A stretch of 64,000 nucleotides of DNA, taken from contig CM046454.1 in the NCBI GenBank assembly GCA_025506515.1, positions 59,536,913 to 59,600,912 on the forward strand. The letters run 5' to 3'. Under the pieces are notes generated by a model that saw nothing but the letters and a program-made list of their open reading frames with translations, was not told the origin of the DNA and made no database searches. Of the stretch, positions 1 to 8,229 are shown one piece after another. This DNA comes from Flaveria trinervia. Taxonomy: Eukaryota; Streptophyta; Magnoliopsida; Asterales; Asteraceae. The translations under genes and the position numbers were made by a program. Numbering within the stretch: the stretch's first letter is position 1; each line of letters starts with the position of its first letter.

Positions 1-200
1 GAACTAAAAGGGTTGCATTCCATCAAGACTTCCTGCCTAATAAGGAGGAAGAGTTAGATGAGGAGCTACTGGTAAAGACAGTGGGCAGTAAGGTTGTTGC
101 CACTAAGAGAGGGATTGCGGCGGTTGGTGGATGCCAGGGCGAGTCTAGGGATGTTGCCACTAATGTGACTAATCCATCATACATCCCTGACCAGCCCATC

Positions 201-213
201 AGCCTAGGGGGAG
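201..213 (+). promoter_or_regulatory. Internal copy of the PPT motif
   Basis: AGCCTAGGGGGAG occurs inside the reading frame about 2.2 kb before the LTR. The same 13-mer is the functional-position PPT of element 2 (22885-22897), with a near copy in element 1 (12051-12062). Repeated PPT motifs upstream of the 3' LTR are a reported Sirevirus trait. Whether this copy primes plus-strand synthesis cannot be told from sequence. Confidence 0.5.
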
Positions 214-289
214 CATCCTCTTCTAAGGGCTTGAGGAAGAAGCGGATGGCTCAGCCCTATGGCATGAAGAGCAAGAGGAGGAGGATTAC

Positions 290-465
290 CCTGATTACCA
301 CCACATCCACCACCTCTACCACAACTACCACCACCACTACCACACCAGCCACCACCACTACCACACTTCCTACCACCACTACCACAACCACCCCTTCACC
401 ATCCACTCCTATTCCACCTCCCATATTCACCACATCCACCACCACTACCACCACCCAACGAGCCA
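290..465 (+). repeat. ACC/CCA trinucleotide-rich tract
   Basis: Imperfect ACC/ACT/CCA triplets make up most of this stretch and encode a threonine-rich segment. Long valine-rich frames on the opposite strand are by-products of the repeat. Confidence 0.85.
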
Positions 466-595
466 GGACATCTGCTCAAGTCCCAATGAGCCATGGATCC
501 ACTCTACCCGCTATGGGGTTAGAGGAACAGCTAGCCAATCTCAATCGGATTGTGCTAAAGCTGCTGGCCTCAATGAGCAAAGAGCTGCATAGCTC

Positions 596-1697
596 AACAA
601 GCTTATAGAGCTCAATGCTGCTCAGGCTGAGCATATTACATAGCTGTGGGAACACAATGCACATTCTGTTCAGAGGATAGAGGAGCTAAAGAGAAAGAAC
701 AAGAAGATCATGCTCAGGCTTAAAGGATCCAAAGATGAGCCTTTAAATATCAGGGAAGGAGATGATGAAGATGATGATGATGATGATGATGATGAGGATG
801 ATGATTCAGGTGAAGAATATGAGGGTGATGATGAAGGATAGAGTGGAAAGAAGAAAGGGGACGATGATGACGAAGAAGGTGATGCTGCTGCATCAGCATC
901 TACTCAGGGTCAAGAGAGGCGTTATAAGAGAGCTCAAGAGCAAGGAGCCTCGTCTTCAGCTCCTCTAGCTGAAGAATTGACCGACCAAGATAAAAGTAAT
1001 GATTAGATGTTTTTGTATTTAAAAACTTTTGTACTTGATTCAAATATTAAATTAATGTAATTTAAAATTATCTGTGTTTATCTATGTTTAAATGTCTAGA
1101 TTAACTACTAATGATTGATGTGTTAAATGTTTAAATCAAGTAGATAAAACTTCACAGCAAGATGAATATGATATTGCTCCCCTTCAGCAAATCAAGTCTC
1201 AATTTACCATGATTCTTGATTTGCAAGGAATCGTGAGAAGGTCAGTGAGCTACACTCCCAAACAGGGAGAGAATATACACGATCTAACCGGTGAGCAACT
1301 TGCTGAGATGTTCAGACTGAATCCTGACAAGCTCGTCAAAGATGCTACAAAGGTCGATGTTATCAGTGATGATGAGCTGAATGATGTTGATTAAATAGAG
1401 ATTGAGGATGTCATGTCTGACCACTATCCAGAGTACACTGACCAAGAGGGAAATGTGATCCCCAACTTGGGTGACACTCTCGGAAGTGCTACATTTGAAA
1501 AACTGGATGAAATGGAGAAAGAAAAGGATAAGTATGAAAGCCAAGCCAAAGCCTCAGATGCAGATGTTCATATAAAGAAGGCTGAATGGGCAGCTTGTTT
1601 TGCTGAAATAAGAGCCCAGCGCACAGCTCCAAAGCAAAATTCCTACACCAAGCTCCATAAAGTCAAGAAACATCAGAAGGTGTCTGCAAGATCATAG
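596..1697 (+). pseudogene. Env-position ORF of element U, middle part with coiled coil, acidic tract and putative intron
   Basis: The frame running from about 596 carries a heptad-like charged helix (about 600-730, including RIEELKRKNKKI), an Asp/Glu-rich tract from a GAT repeat (762-805) and a Ser/Ala-rich end. It is broken by TAG near 645 and TAG at 838-840. It then meets an AT-rich 145-bp segment with GT...AG ends (996-1140). Joining across that segment keeps frame into 1141-1697, which is again charged and helical (EKLDEMEKEKDKYESQAKA) and is broken by TAA at 1392-1394 and TAG at 1695-1697. No family is recognised. Low-complexity charged helices are typical of the late part of such ORFs in this window. 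Confidence 0.5.
996..1140 (+). other. Putative intron in env-position ORF
   Basis: The segment begins GTAATG, ends CAAG, is strongly AT-rich compared with the coding DNA on both sides, and has a CTAAT branch-point-like motif about 35-45 bases before its end. The upstream exon ends after one base of a codon and the downstream one resumes with two, so the frame is kept. Fit to GT-AG rules and phase is what I see. Splicing itself is inferred. Confidence 0.45.
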
Positions 1698-1702
1698 CGT
1701 GG

Positions 1703-2347
1703 GTGTATTTTGAGGACTTAAACGTGTATGCTGTAAGAAAGGAGAAGGGAATAGAGTACTTCAGGTATCCTCATGATCTGAAGACTCTTCCAGGCTTTGA
1801 GCTCACCCAAATTGCATGCTTAAATCTACTGTATCCAGATCCCAGAAAGATGTCAGGTTGGTTTGAGTCTGCATTAAAGAAGGAATACCACACCAGATGG
1901 GTGAACTTTAGACCTCAACAATCGAAGAGATTTATTCGCAAGGCTGAAGTGGATCCATTATTTGGAAAGCCTAAAGTAGTGTTGAAGTGGATTCCCCCGC
2001 GCACGATGTCCAAGATTCCCTTACGAGAAATGTCTAAGGACTTCACTCCACATTTCAAATGGTGGTATTATGACTGAAGGATGGGTGAAGCGGTCATAGT
2101 TCTAAACAGAGAGAGCAAAATAGAAACTTAGGGTATTTGACTCACTATGGCTTACCAACTTGTCACCTGAAGATGTCTACACTTTATACAAGTGGCAACT
2201 ATTCTATGATGCGCAGGATATTATACAAGCTCTCCAATTCCAAAATGTGATACGGCTCTGCTTTGCGTTTGAAATACACGTAGGAGTCACAAGAGAGGAG
2301 AAGTAGAAGAGGTTTGAGGAGCATATGAAGGATGTCATACTTTAGAG
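1703..2347 (+). pseudogene. Env-position ORF of element U, C-terminal part
   Basis: A shifted frame encodes about 124 residues rich in aromatic and basic residues (VYFEDLNVYAVRKEKGIEYF; RWVNFRPQQSKRFIRK), ending in a TGA at 2075-2077. A further frame to about 2345 keeps protein-like composition (LSPEDVYTLYKWQLFYDAQD). These pieces lie between the charged middle part and the PPT, so they are probably the end of the same protein. No domain is recognised. At least two frame changes and several stops make it non-functional. Confidence 0.5.
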
Positions 2348-2360
2348 TAAACTAGGTCCA

Positions 2361-2368
2361 AGGGGGAG
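2361..2368 (+). promoter_or_regulatory. Polypurine tract before LTR A1
   Basis: AGGGGGAG two bases before the LTR's TG is the usual primer for plus-strand DNA synthesis in copia elements. It assigns LTR A1 to the element on its left as a 3' LTR. Confidence 0.8.
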
Positions 2369-2594
2369 TTTGTTGATACATGTGTCCCTAGTTTATATGC
2401 TTAATGTAAAAGTCTATCATGGCTTAACATATGTGTAATGATATATTGTAATAATATATGATTTGTGTTTTGATGTTGACTTATATCTGATTCATATATA
2501 AACTTATTATATAGGTTTGAAGTTGTTATATGATGATTCATGCTAATGGACAATACTTATGGACCATACGCATGAATACATCATTCTAATGAAC

Positions 2595-2770
2595 CAGTCG
2601 CACGACTAAACCAGATGACTGGATCAGTCGTACGAGTGAGACATGAGATTGACTTAGTCGCACGACTGAACTTTCAGTCATGCATATGAATCAGTCGCTT
2701 TGGTCAGTCGCATGACTGAACCATGCTAATGGTTCAGTCGCACGAATGAAGACTGCAAACCTATAAATAC
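2595..2770 (+). promoter_or_regulatory. U3 palindrome array plus TATA box of LTR A1
   Basis: Six related words occur in about 155 bp: CAGTCGCACGACT (2595), CAGTCGTACGAGTG (2625), TAGTCGCACGACTGA (2655), CAGTCATGCATATGA (2675), CAGTCGCATGACTGA (2705) and CAGTCGCACGAATGA (2735). A TATAAATA box follows at 2763-2770. The layout suggests an upstream activating region for LTR transcription. The central CGTACG/GTAC resembles the SPL (SBP-box) core, which is only a guess at the binding factor. Confidence 0.6.
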
Positions 2771-3046
2771 CACTTAATTTGTGGAAAAATTAAGACTTTT
2801 GACACATACTCATAACCTAGTCGTCCAGAGCGTCCAAAAACCCTATTCCAAGTTCATAGTTCGCATCTGATCTTGTTCTACTCATTCTTAACGTTTCTTT
2901 AATCGTTAGAGTGATCGGGATTGCGTCCTCACTGATTGGATCGCCAATCAAATAGGATTCCGCACTATTTGATCTGGTTTCACACATATTCATTTAGTAC
3001 TCCGTACGTACACGGTCTTGTAGTATAGGCTTTAGCTAAAGGATCC

Positions 3047-3073
3047 CAGCTGGTATCAAAGTATATCTAGCTG
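3047..3073 (+). other. Conserved LTR hairpin (A1 copy)
   Basis: CAGCTGG (3047-3053) can pair with CTAGCTG (3067-3073), with one G-T wobble, around a loop containing CAAAGTATA. The same arrangement is found in LTR A2 (23499-23525) and LTR B1 (13508-13535) with changes at paired positions. It lies downstream of the TATA box and so should be in the RNA. Confidence 0.45.
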
Positions 3074-3316
3074 TAAATAGTATTATATATAGGTTCTCCT
3101 TGTAACTCATAGAACAGATATATCATCCGCTTGTAAGAGTTTTGTATTTTGAGTTGAGAATCAATATATAAAAATATCTTGAAAATTATCTTACTGTGTT
3201 CTTTATTATTTTCTATATTATGATCAACTCTTATTGATTCTTCATATACCCGAGTGTTGTTCTAGGTGAGTTTGAGAGAAAACATTGTGTTTAAGTGACA
3301 AACACCGATCCTACAA

Positions 3317-3329
3317 TTGGTATAAGAGC
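3317..3329 (+). promoter_or_regulatory. Primer-binding site of element 1
   Basis: TTGGTATAAGAGC begins one base after the LTR. It matches the usual plant PBS TTGGTATCAGAGC (complement of the 3' end of initiator tRNA-Met) with one change. Confidence 0.85.
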
Positions 3330-3405
3330 TTCTCAGGCTCTTGATTGCGTGATCTAACCATCCAAATCAACCTGTTTTTACTCCTCCCTACCACTCACTC
3401 ACTCA

Positions 3406-4475
3406 ATGGCCCTTAACAAATCCGAGGTAGAGATGGGAACAATGACAAAAGCTCCCATCATTACCCCTGAAAACTTCAGGTCTTGGAGTAGAAGAATAGA
3501 AGGCTTCATTAGATACCAAGACAACAAACTATGGAACTCCATTGTGAATGGACCGTACAAGCCAAAGGTGGCAACACCTGGTGGAAACGGTGCCATGATA
3601 GAGAAGGTTGTTAAGGACTATTCTGATGAAGACAGAAAGAGGGTGGACATCGATAGAAATGCTATGACTATTCTCATGACTGCAATACCAAACTCTATTA
3701 TGGTGCGGTTCGAGCATTGCAAGACTGCCAAAGAATTGTTTGATGCACTTGCTTAGATGTACTCAAGCTCCAACGACTCAAAGAAGGACTCACTGAAGCA
3801 GCAATTCGAGAACTTCACTCATATTATTGGAGAGACCCTCAGCTAGTAGTACTTTAGGTACATGGATCTTATCTCTTCCCTTCAGTCTGTAAAGATCACT
3901 CCTGAACTCAGAGATCTCACCAGAAAGTTCACGAGTGCTCTTCCCAACGAGTGGACATTCTACTGTGTCTTCATCAAGAGAACAGAAAACGTGAACACTC
4001 TTTCCATGATTGAACTCTACGACATCCTTGATGGATATCACCTAGAGATGGAGAGTAAAAAAGGGACACCAAACAAGTAGACCCATGAGTCTTCCTGCTA
4101 GCAACGCTTTAATGGTTGCTGAAGGCTCATTAACCCCTTAACCTTAGCATTTCCTGACTTATCAGCAGCCATCCTGCTTTTCTGGACCTTACATCACTTT
4201 TCCTGAGACTCCAAGGTCTCAACAGGCTCAACACAACTCCTTCCAGGAAAGTTGTGCTTTGTTTCAGGAAGTGGACACTCAGGAGATTTTCATATTGTCT
4301 TGATGATCTTGAGTGTTTTAGTCCAGATGAGGTAGAGTACGTGGACATTGTCCAGCAGATGGCTCTTTTAACTTACAGAGTGAAGAAATTCTTTAAGAGA
4401 ACTGGAAGGCATTTCCCTAAAAACCTAACTACCAGCAAGTTCGGGTTTGACAAGAATGTGCCATGTAAACTTTAA
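3406..4475 (+). pseudogene. gag: Gag of element 1, broken, zinc knuckle deleted
   Basis: The first 116 residues run from ATG 3406 and show the copia gag pattern seen in element 3: a 'W' motif (FRSWSRRIEGFI), a conserved WNSIVNGPYKP segment and a KELFDALA helix. A TAG (3754-3756) then TAG pairs near 3845 interrupt it. The next part (3862-4080) has the capsid-like LTRKFTSALPNEW. A further frame (4254-4475) reaches FFKRTGRHFPKNL and FGFDKN, the stretch that directly precedes the CCHC knuckle in element 3. The sequence then jumps into pre-integrase sequence, so knuckle and protease are lost. Confidence 0.85.
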
Positions 4476-4541
4476 GAATGTGCCAATAGTGATGAGTCTT
4501 TCCTATGGCATAAAAGAATGTGCCATGTAAACTTTAAGAAC
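4452..4541 (+). other. Deletion scar with 27-bp direct repeat
   Basis: A 27-base block beginning AAGAATGTGCCATGTAAACT occurs at 4452-4478 and again at 4515-4541, separated by 36 bases. The second copy is in its proper place at the start of the pre-integrase region. The first is out of place at the end of gag. The arrangement fits a template jump during reverse transcription that removed the zinc knuckle and protease. Confidence 0.7.
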
Positions 4542-5450
4542 ACGAATAAATTAATTAAGAATGATTTGGTAACTGGAATGCCAAAGAAAGAGTTTACAAG
4601 TGATGACCACTGTGTTGCATGCCTGAAAGGGAAGCAACATAAGGTATCTCACAAGCCTAAGGAAAAAAACTCCATCACTACACCCCTACACTTGTTACAT
4701 ATGGATCTCCTTGGCCCCACCAGTGTGATGAGTTTAGGAAGGATCTTATACTGTCTAATGATCATAGATGACTTTACAAGATTCACTTGGGTCTTCTTCC
4801 TTAGAACTAAGGATGAGACTCCTGAGATTCTGAAGAATTTCATCTTAAAGATTGAGAATCAATCTGATCACAAGGTCAAAGTCATAAGATGTGATCAAGG
4901 AACTGAATTTAAGAACCAAATCCTTGATACATTTTGTGATGAAAAGGGTATTACAAGACAATTCAGTGCTTCCAGGACTCCTCAGCAAAATGGTGTTGCT
5001 GAGAGGAGAAACATGACACTGATTGAAGCTGCAAGAACCATGCTGTCTGACTCTAAACTACCCATCACCTTCTGGACAGAGGCAATCAACACTGCCTGCT
5101 ATGTGCAACACAGAGTTTTAGTAGTTAAGACTCATGGCAAGACTCCTTATGAACTTTGGCACAAGAGAAAACCTTTCAATGGTTTTCTCAGGTCATTTGG
5201 ATATCCTTGCATCATCTTGAATACCAAAGATCAAATTGCCAAGTTTGCTGAGAAATCAGATAATGGACACTTTATTGGATACTCTTCCCAAGCTAAGGCT
5301 TATAGAGTGTACAATCTCAGAACTAGAATTATTGAGGAGTCAGCCAATGTGACTTTCAATGAACACACACCCTGTGTTGCTGGTTCTGGTCCAGATTGGT
5401 TATTTGATCTTGAATTAGTTACCAGCTGTTTTAACAAATCTTGTGAGTAA
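4486..5450 (+). pseudogene. pol: Integrase (GAG_pre-integrase plus rve core) of element 1
   Basis: The longest frame starts at 4518, but the homologous reading begins at about 4486 (SFLWHKRMCHVNF). The zinc-binding HHCC region is visible (WHKRMCHVNF ... CVACLKGKQH). The catalytic core has D in LLHMDLLGP, D in RCDQGTEFKN and E in QNGVAERRN, the copia D,D-35-E set, although the usual SDNGTEF is changed to CDQGTEF. The frame ends at TAA 5448-5450. The variable linker to RT (5451-5979) is open only in pieces, for example 5663-5851. Catalytic residues survive, but without protease or intact gag it is a relic. Confidence 0.9.
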
Positions 5451-5979
5451 GTTTCTGGATCTGCAGAAAATTTAAATACAGTGATCCTGATCCAAGATTT
5501 GAGCTAGGAAGACCTTCAAGTCATACATCTTCAGCTCCAGTTGGAACTACTTTTGCAAATGAGGTTCCTATCAGCACAACAATAACAAACTCAGCTGATA
5601 CATCTGGTATGCCTTGAAATTCCAGCTCAGAGGCTCTACAACCAGATAAGAACACCTCAACTATGGAAGAAAACAATGGTGGTGGTGACAGTGACCAAGA
5701 GTTTCTTGATGCTACTAACCACACCATTGATGAGAACATCAATGATGTCACACACTTCTTGGATCAAATTTCACTTGAAAAGTGTGCTGATGTGGTGGGA
5801 GAAACATCCATGTCAGATCTAAATTTCTCTAATTTAGATCTTTCTCAATAACTTGCAGTGATCCTTCAGCTTAGGATGCACAAGTTTCACCCTACCACAA
5901 ACATCATTGGAGATGTTGTCTCAGGGGTAAAGACAAGAGGACAAACCATGAAGCAAATGTTTGTCTTCACTCTTGTTTT

Positions 5980-7517
5980 CTATCCCAGATAGAGCCAAAG
6001 AAAGTTGATGACGCTCTAAAGGATGGAAGTTGGGTTGAAGCTATGCAACAAGAGCTGCTTCAATTCAAAAGGCAGAAAGTTTGGAACCTTTGTCCTCTTC
6101 CTTCTGGGAAGACTACCATTGGAACCAAATGAGTGTTTAGGAACAAGAAAGGTGATAGAGGCATCATCATCAAGAACAAAGCTAGACTAGCTGTTCAAGG
6201 ATACACACAAGAAGAAGGACTGACTACACTGATGTCTTTGCTCTAGTGGCAAGATTAGAAGCTGTTAGGATATTCCTGGCATTTGCTGCATCCAAGAACT
6301 TCAAGGTCTTTCAACTTGATGTGAAGTGTGCCTTTTTGTATGGAGTGATAGATGAAGAGGTTTATGTCAAACAGCCACATGATTTAGTAGATCCTGATCA
6401 TCCTGATTATGTCTGCAAGCTTGACAAAGCTCTCTATGGGCTGCATCAGGCACCCAGGAAATGGTATGAGACACTATCTGAGTATCTTTGTAAACATGGA
6501 TACATGAGAGGTACTATAGATGGAACTCTCTTCATCAAAGGACAAGGAAAAGACATATTGCTAGTTCAAGTATATGTGGATGACATCATCTTTGGTTCAA
6601 CTAATCCAAAGCTCTGCAAAGACTTTGAGAAGCTGATGAAAGATAGATTTGAAATGAGTGCCATGGGGGAACTTAATTTCTTTCAGGGAATTCAAGTGAA
6701 GCAAGTTGAAGATGGCATCTTTATAAGCCAGTCAAAGTATGTTCAAGACATACTTAAAAGGTTCAACATGACTGACTGTAACATTGCTAAGACACCCATA
6801 GCTAGGAACCACTCCCTTGGTCCAGATCTTGAGGGGGAGTATGTAGATGAGCACTTATACAGGGCTATGATTGGGTCTCTGATGTATCTTACTGCTAGTT
6901 GGCCTGATATTATGTTTGCTACTTGCATCTGTGCAAGATATCAAGCCAACCCTAAGATGTCTCACCTTATCACTGTCAAGAGGATTCTAAGATACCTCAA
7001 TGGTGCATCAACACTTGGTTTATGGTATCCCAAGAATCCTGACTTCAACCTGTATGCCTATACAGATAGTGATTATGGTGGTTGAAATATGACCACAAAG
7101 TCTACAACTGGGGGATGTCAATTTCTTGGTGAAAGGGTTGTCTCATGGCAATGCAAGAAACAATCCTATGTCTCTGCATCAACTACTGAAGCTGAATACA
7201 TTGCTGCTGCAAGCTGCTGTGCTCAAGTACTTTGGATTCAAAATCAGATGCTGGACTATGGGTTAAACTTCAAGGAGACTCCCATTCACATAGACAACAA
7301 CAGTGTTATCTCAATCACAGAGAACCCTGTGCAGCACTCAAGGACAAAGCACATCAATATCAGGTTTCATTTAATAAGAGATAACTATGAAACGGGATTA
7401 ATTAAACGAGTCAAAGTTCACACAGATGACCAATATGCTGATCTGTTTACAAAGGCTTTTGATGAACAGAGATTTAAATATCTAATATTAGCTATTGGGA
7501 TGATAAACTTTGAGTAA
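5980..7517 (+). pseudogene. pol: Reverse transcriptase-RNase H of element 1
   Basis: The RT begins near 5992 (EPKKVDDALKDGSW), has a stop where a Trp codon is expected (about 6130) and a frameshift near 6218, then runs open from 6246 to 7085. The metal-binding motif YVDD (VQVYVDDIIFGS) is intact near 6573, with QLDVKCAFLYG upstream. RNase H follows, with a TGA at 7083-7085 in place of a Cys codon, then the frame continues to TAA 7515-7517. RNase H acidic residues are visible in TDSDYGG, TEAEYIA and IDNNS. Three or more lesions make it non-functional. Confidence 0.92.
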
Positions 7518-8229
7518 GCTTTTCTTAAAACTAATTCTTATTATTTCTTAAAAATTATGTGTGTCCTAAGTTGTCTAGTTCATCACTTTCATAAGCTCAT
7601 GTTTTCTTTGGATAAAAAAATTCTTATTGAAGACTTTCCTTAGACTTTTGAAAATTTCTGATACTTCGGAAGTTATGCTTTTAACTTCGGAAGTAAATCA
7701 TGCCTTCAAAATAAATAATTGTCTAAGAAATTTACCTTCGGAAGAGCTTTAAAATTTATCTTCCGAAGCTTAAATACTTGTCTCAGACACTTACTTATTT
7801 TTAAGGACCATTTACTTCCGAAACAAAATTAACTCTCGGAAGCTTTGTTGTTTTATATATACAAAACACTCAAGTTTTAATTTCTCTTCCGAAGCAAAAT
7901 TCTCAAAACTCTCAGGATATTCTTCCGAAGTCATTTTAGCTTCGGAAGCTTTTTAATTAAAACTTCCGAAGATAATTAACCTTCGGAAGCCTTTTGACTT
8001 CCAAGAAAACTACTTTTTGAGCAAAAGTAAACTACTTTTTCAGAGGTGGGACCGATATCCGGACTTCAAAGTTTATACTCTTTCATTAAACTTTATCTGA
8101 AATCCTTTTCACATAAACACAACGATTTCCCCCTCTTTCTATCATCTGCTCTTCCTCCAAACCTAAAACCCTAAATTTCTCTCTGAAATTTCTTTCTCTC
8201 TTCTTTCTTCATCCTTAAGCTACTTCAAA
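7518..8229 (+). promoter_or_regulatory. pol-env spacer of element 1: CTTCSGAAG array and leader
   Basis: No gene. At least ten exact CTTCGGAAG/CTTCCGAAG words lie between 7664 and 7989 (for example 7664, 7685, 7736, 7760, 7886, 7922, 7940, 7963, 7981), plus near copies. A TATATATA run sits inside the array (7854-7861). From about 8110 the sequence becomes pyrimidine-rich (CTCTTCCTCC, TTTCTCTCTT) and has AAACCCTAA, like a plant 5' UTR, up to the ATGGCC at 8230. I read this as a promoter-leader unit for the following ORF, which is inference. Confidence 0.5.

Larger units (their letters stand above)
3..608 (+). pseudogene. Env-position ORF of element U, first visible part (Thr-rich)
   Basis: The frame is already open at the window edge, so the true start lies upstream. 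The visible part is hydrophilic: an acidic patch (EEELDEELL), a basic patch (GLRKKRMAQPYGMKSKRRRR-like region near 230-285), then a long Thr/Pro-rich low-complexity tract from an ACC/CCA repeat (about 290-465). It ends with a leucine-rich stretch and a TAG at 606-608. A +1 frame continues the protein from about 596 with a coiled-coil-like segment, so a frameshift near 595 probably ended this frame. I recognise no catalytic domain, and function is unknown. Confidence 0.5.
1..2370 (+). mobile_element. 3' internal part of a Sirevirus-like copia element (element U)
   Basis: This stretch holds broken reading frames of a long charged protein, then a polypurine tract at 2361-2368 directly abutting an LTR that starts at 2371. 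This is the order expected at the 3' end of a copia element with an extra ORF after pol. The 5' part lies outside the window. No gag or pol domain is visible here, so the Sirevirus label rests on the PPT form (AGGGGGAG), the position of the ORF and similarity of the following LTR to that of element 2. It could instead be the 3' end of another copia lineage. Confidence 0.6.
2371..3315 (+). repeat. LTR A1 (945 bp), shared between element U and element 1
   Basis: It begins TGTTGATAC and ends GATCCTACA (TG...CA). It is preceded directly by a PPT and followed directly by a primer-binding site, so it serves as 3' LTR of the left element and 5' LTR of the right one. U3 carries CAGTCGCACGACTGA-type palindromes ending just before a TATA box (2763-2770). 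From about 3014 to the end it is closely similar to LTR A2 (22900-23762), while U3 is unrelated to that of A2. Confidence 0.9.

Noticed and set aside
257..454. Valine-rich reading frame on the minus strand
   Set aside because: It is the complement of the ACC/CCA repeat and has no protein-like features.
7664..7989. CTTCSGAAG as a heat-shock element
   Set aside because: The canonical element has two bases between TTC and GAA; here there is one. The similarity is noted but not enough for a call.
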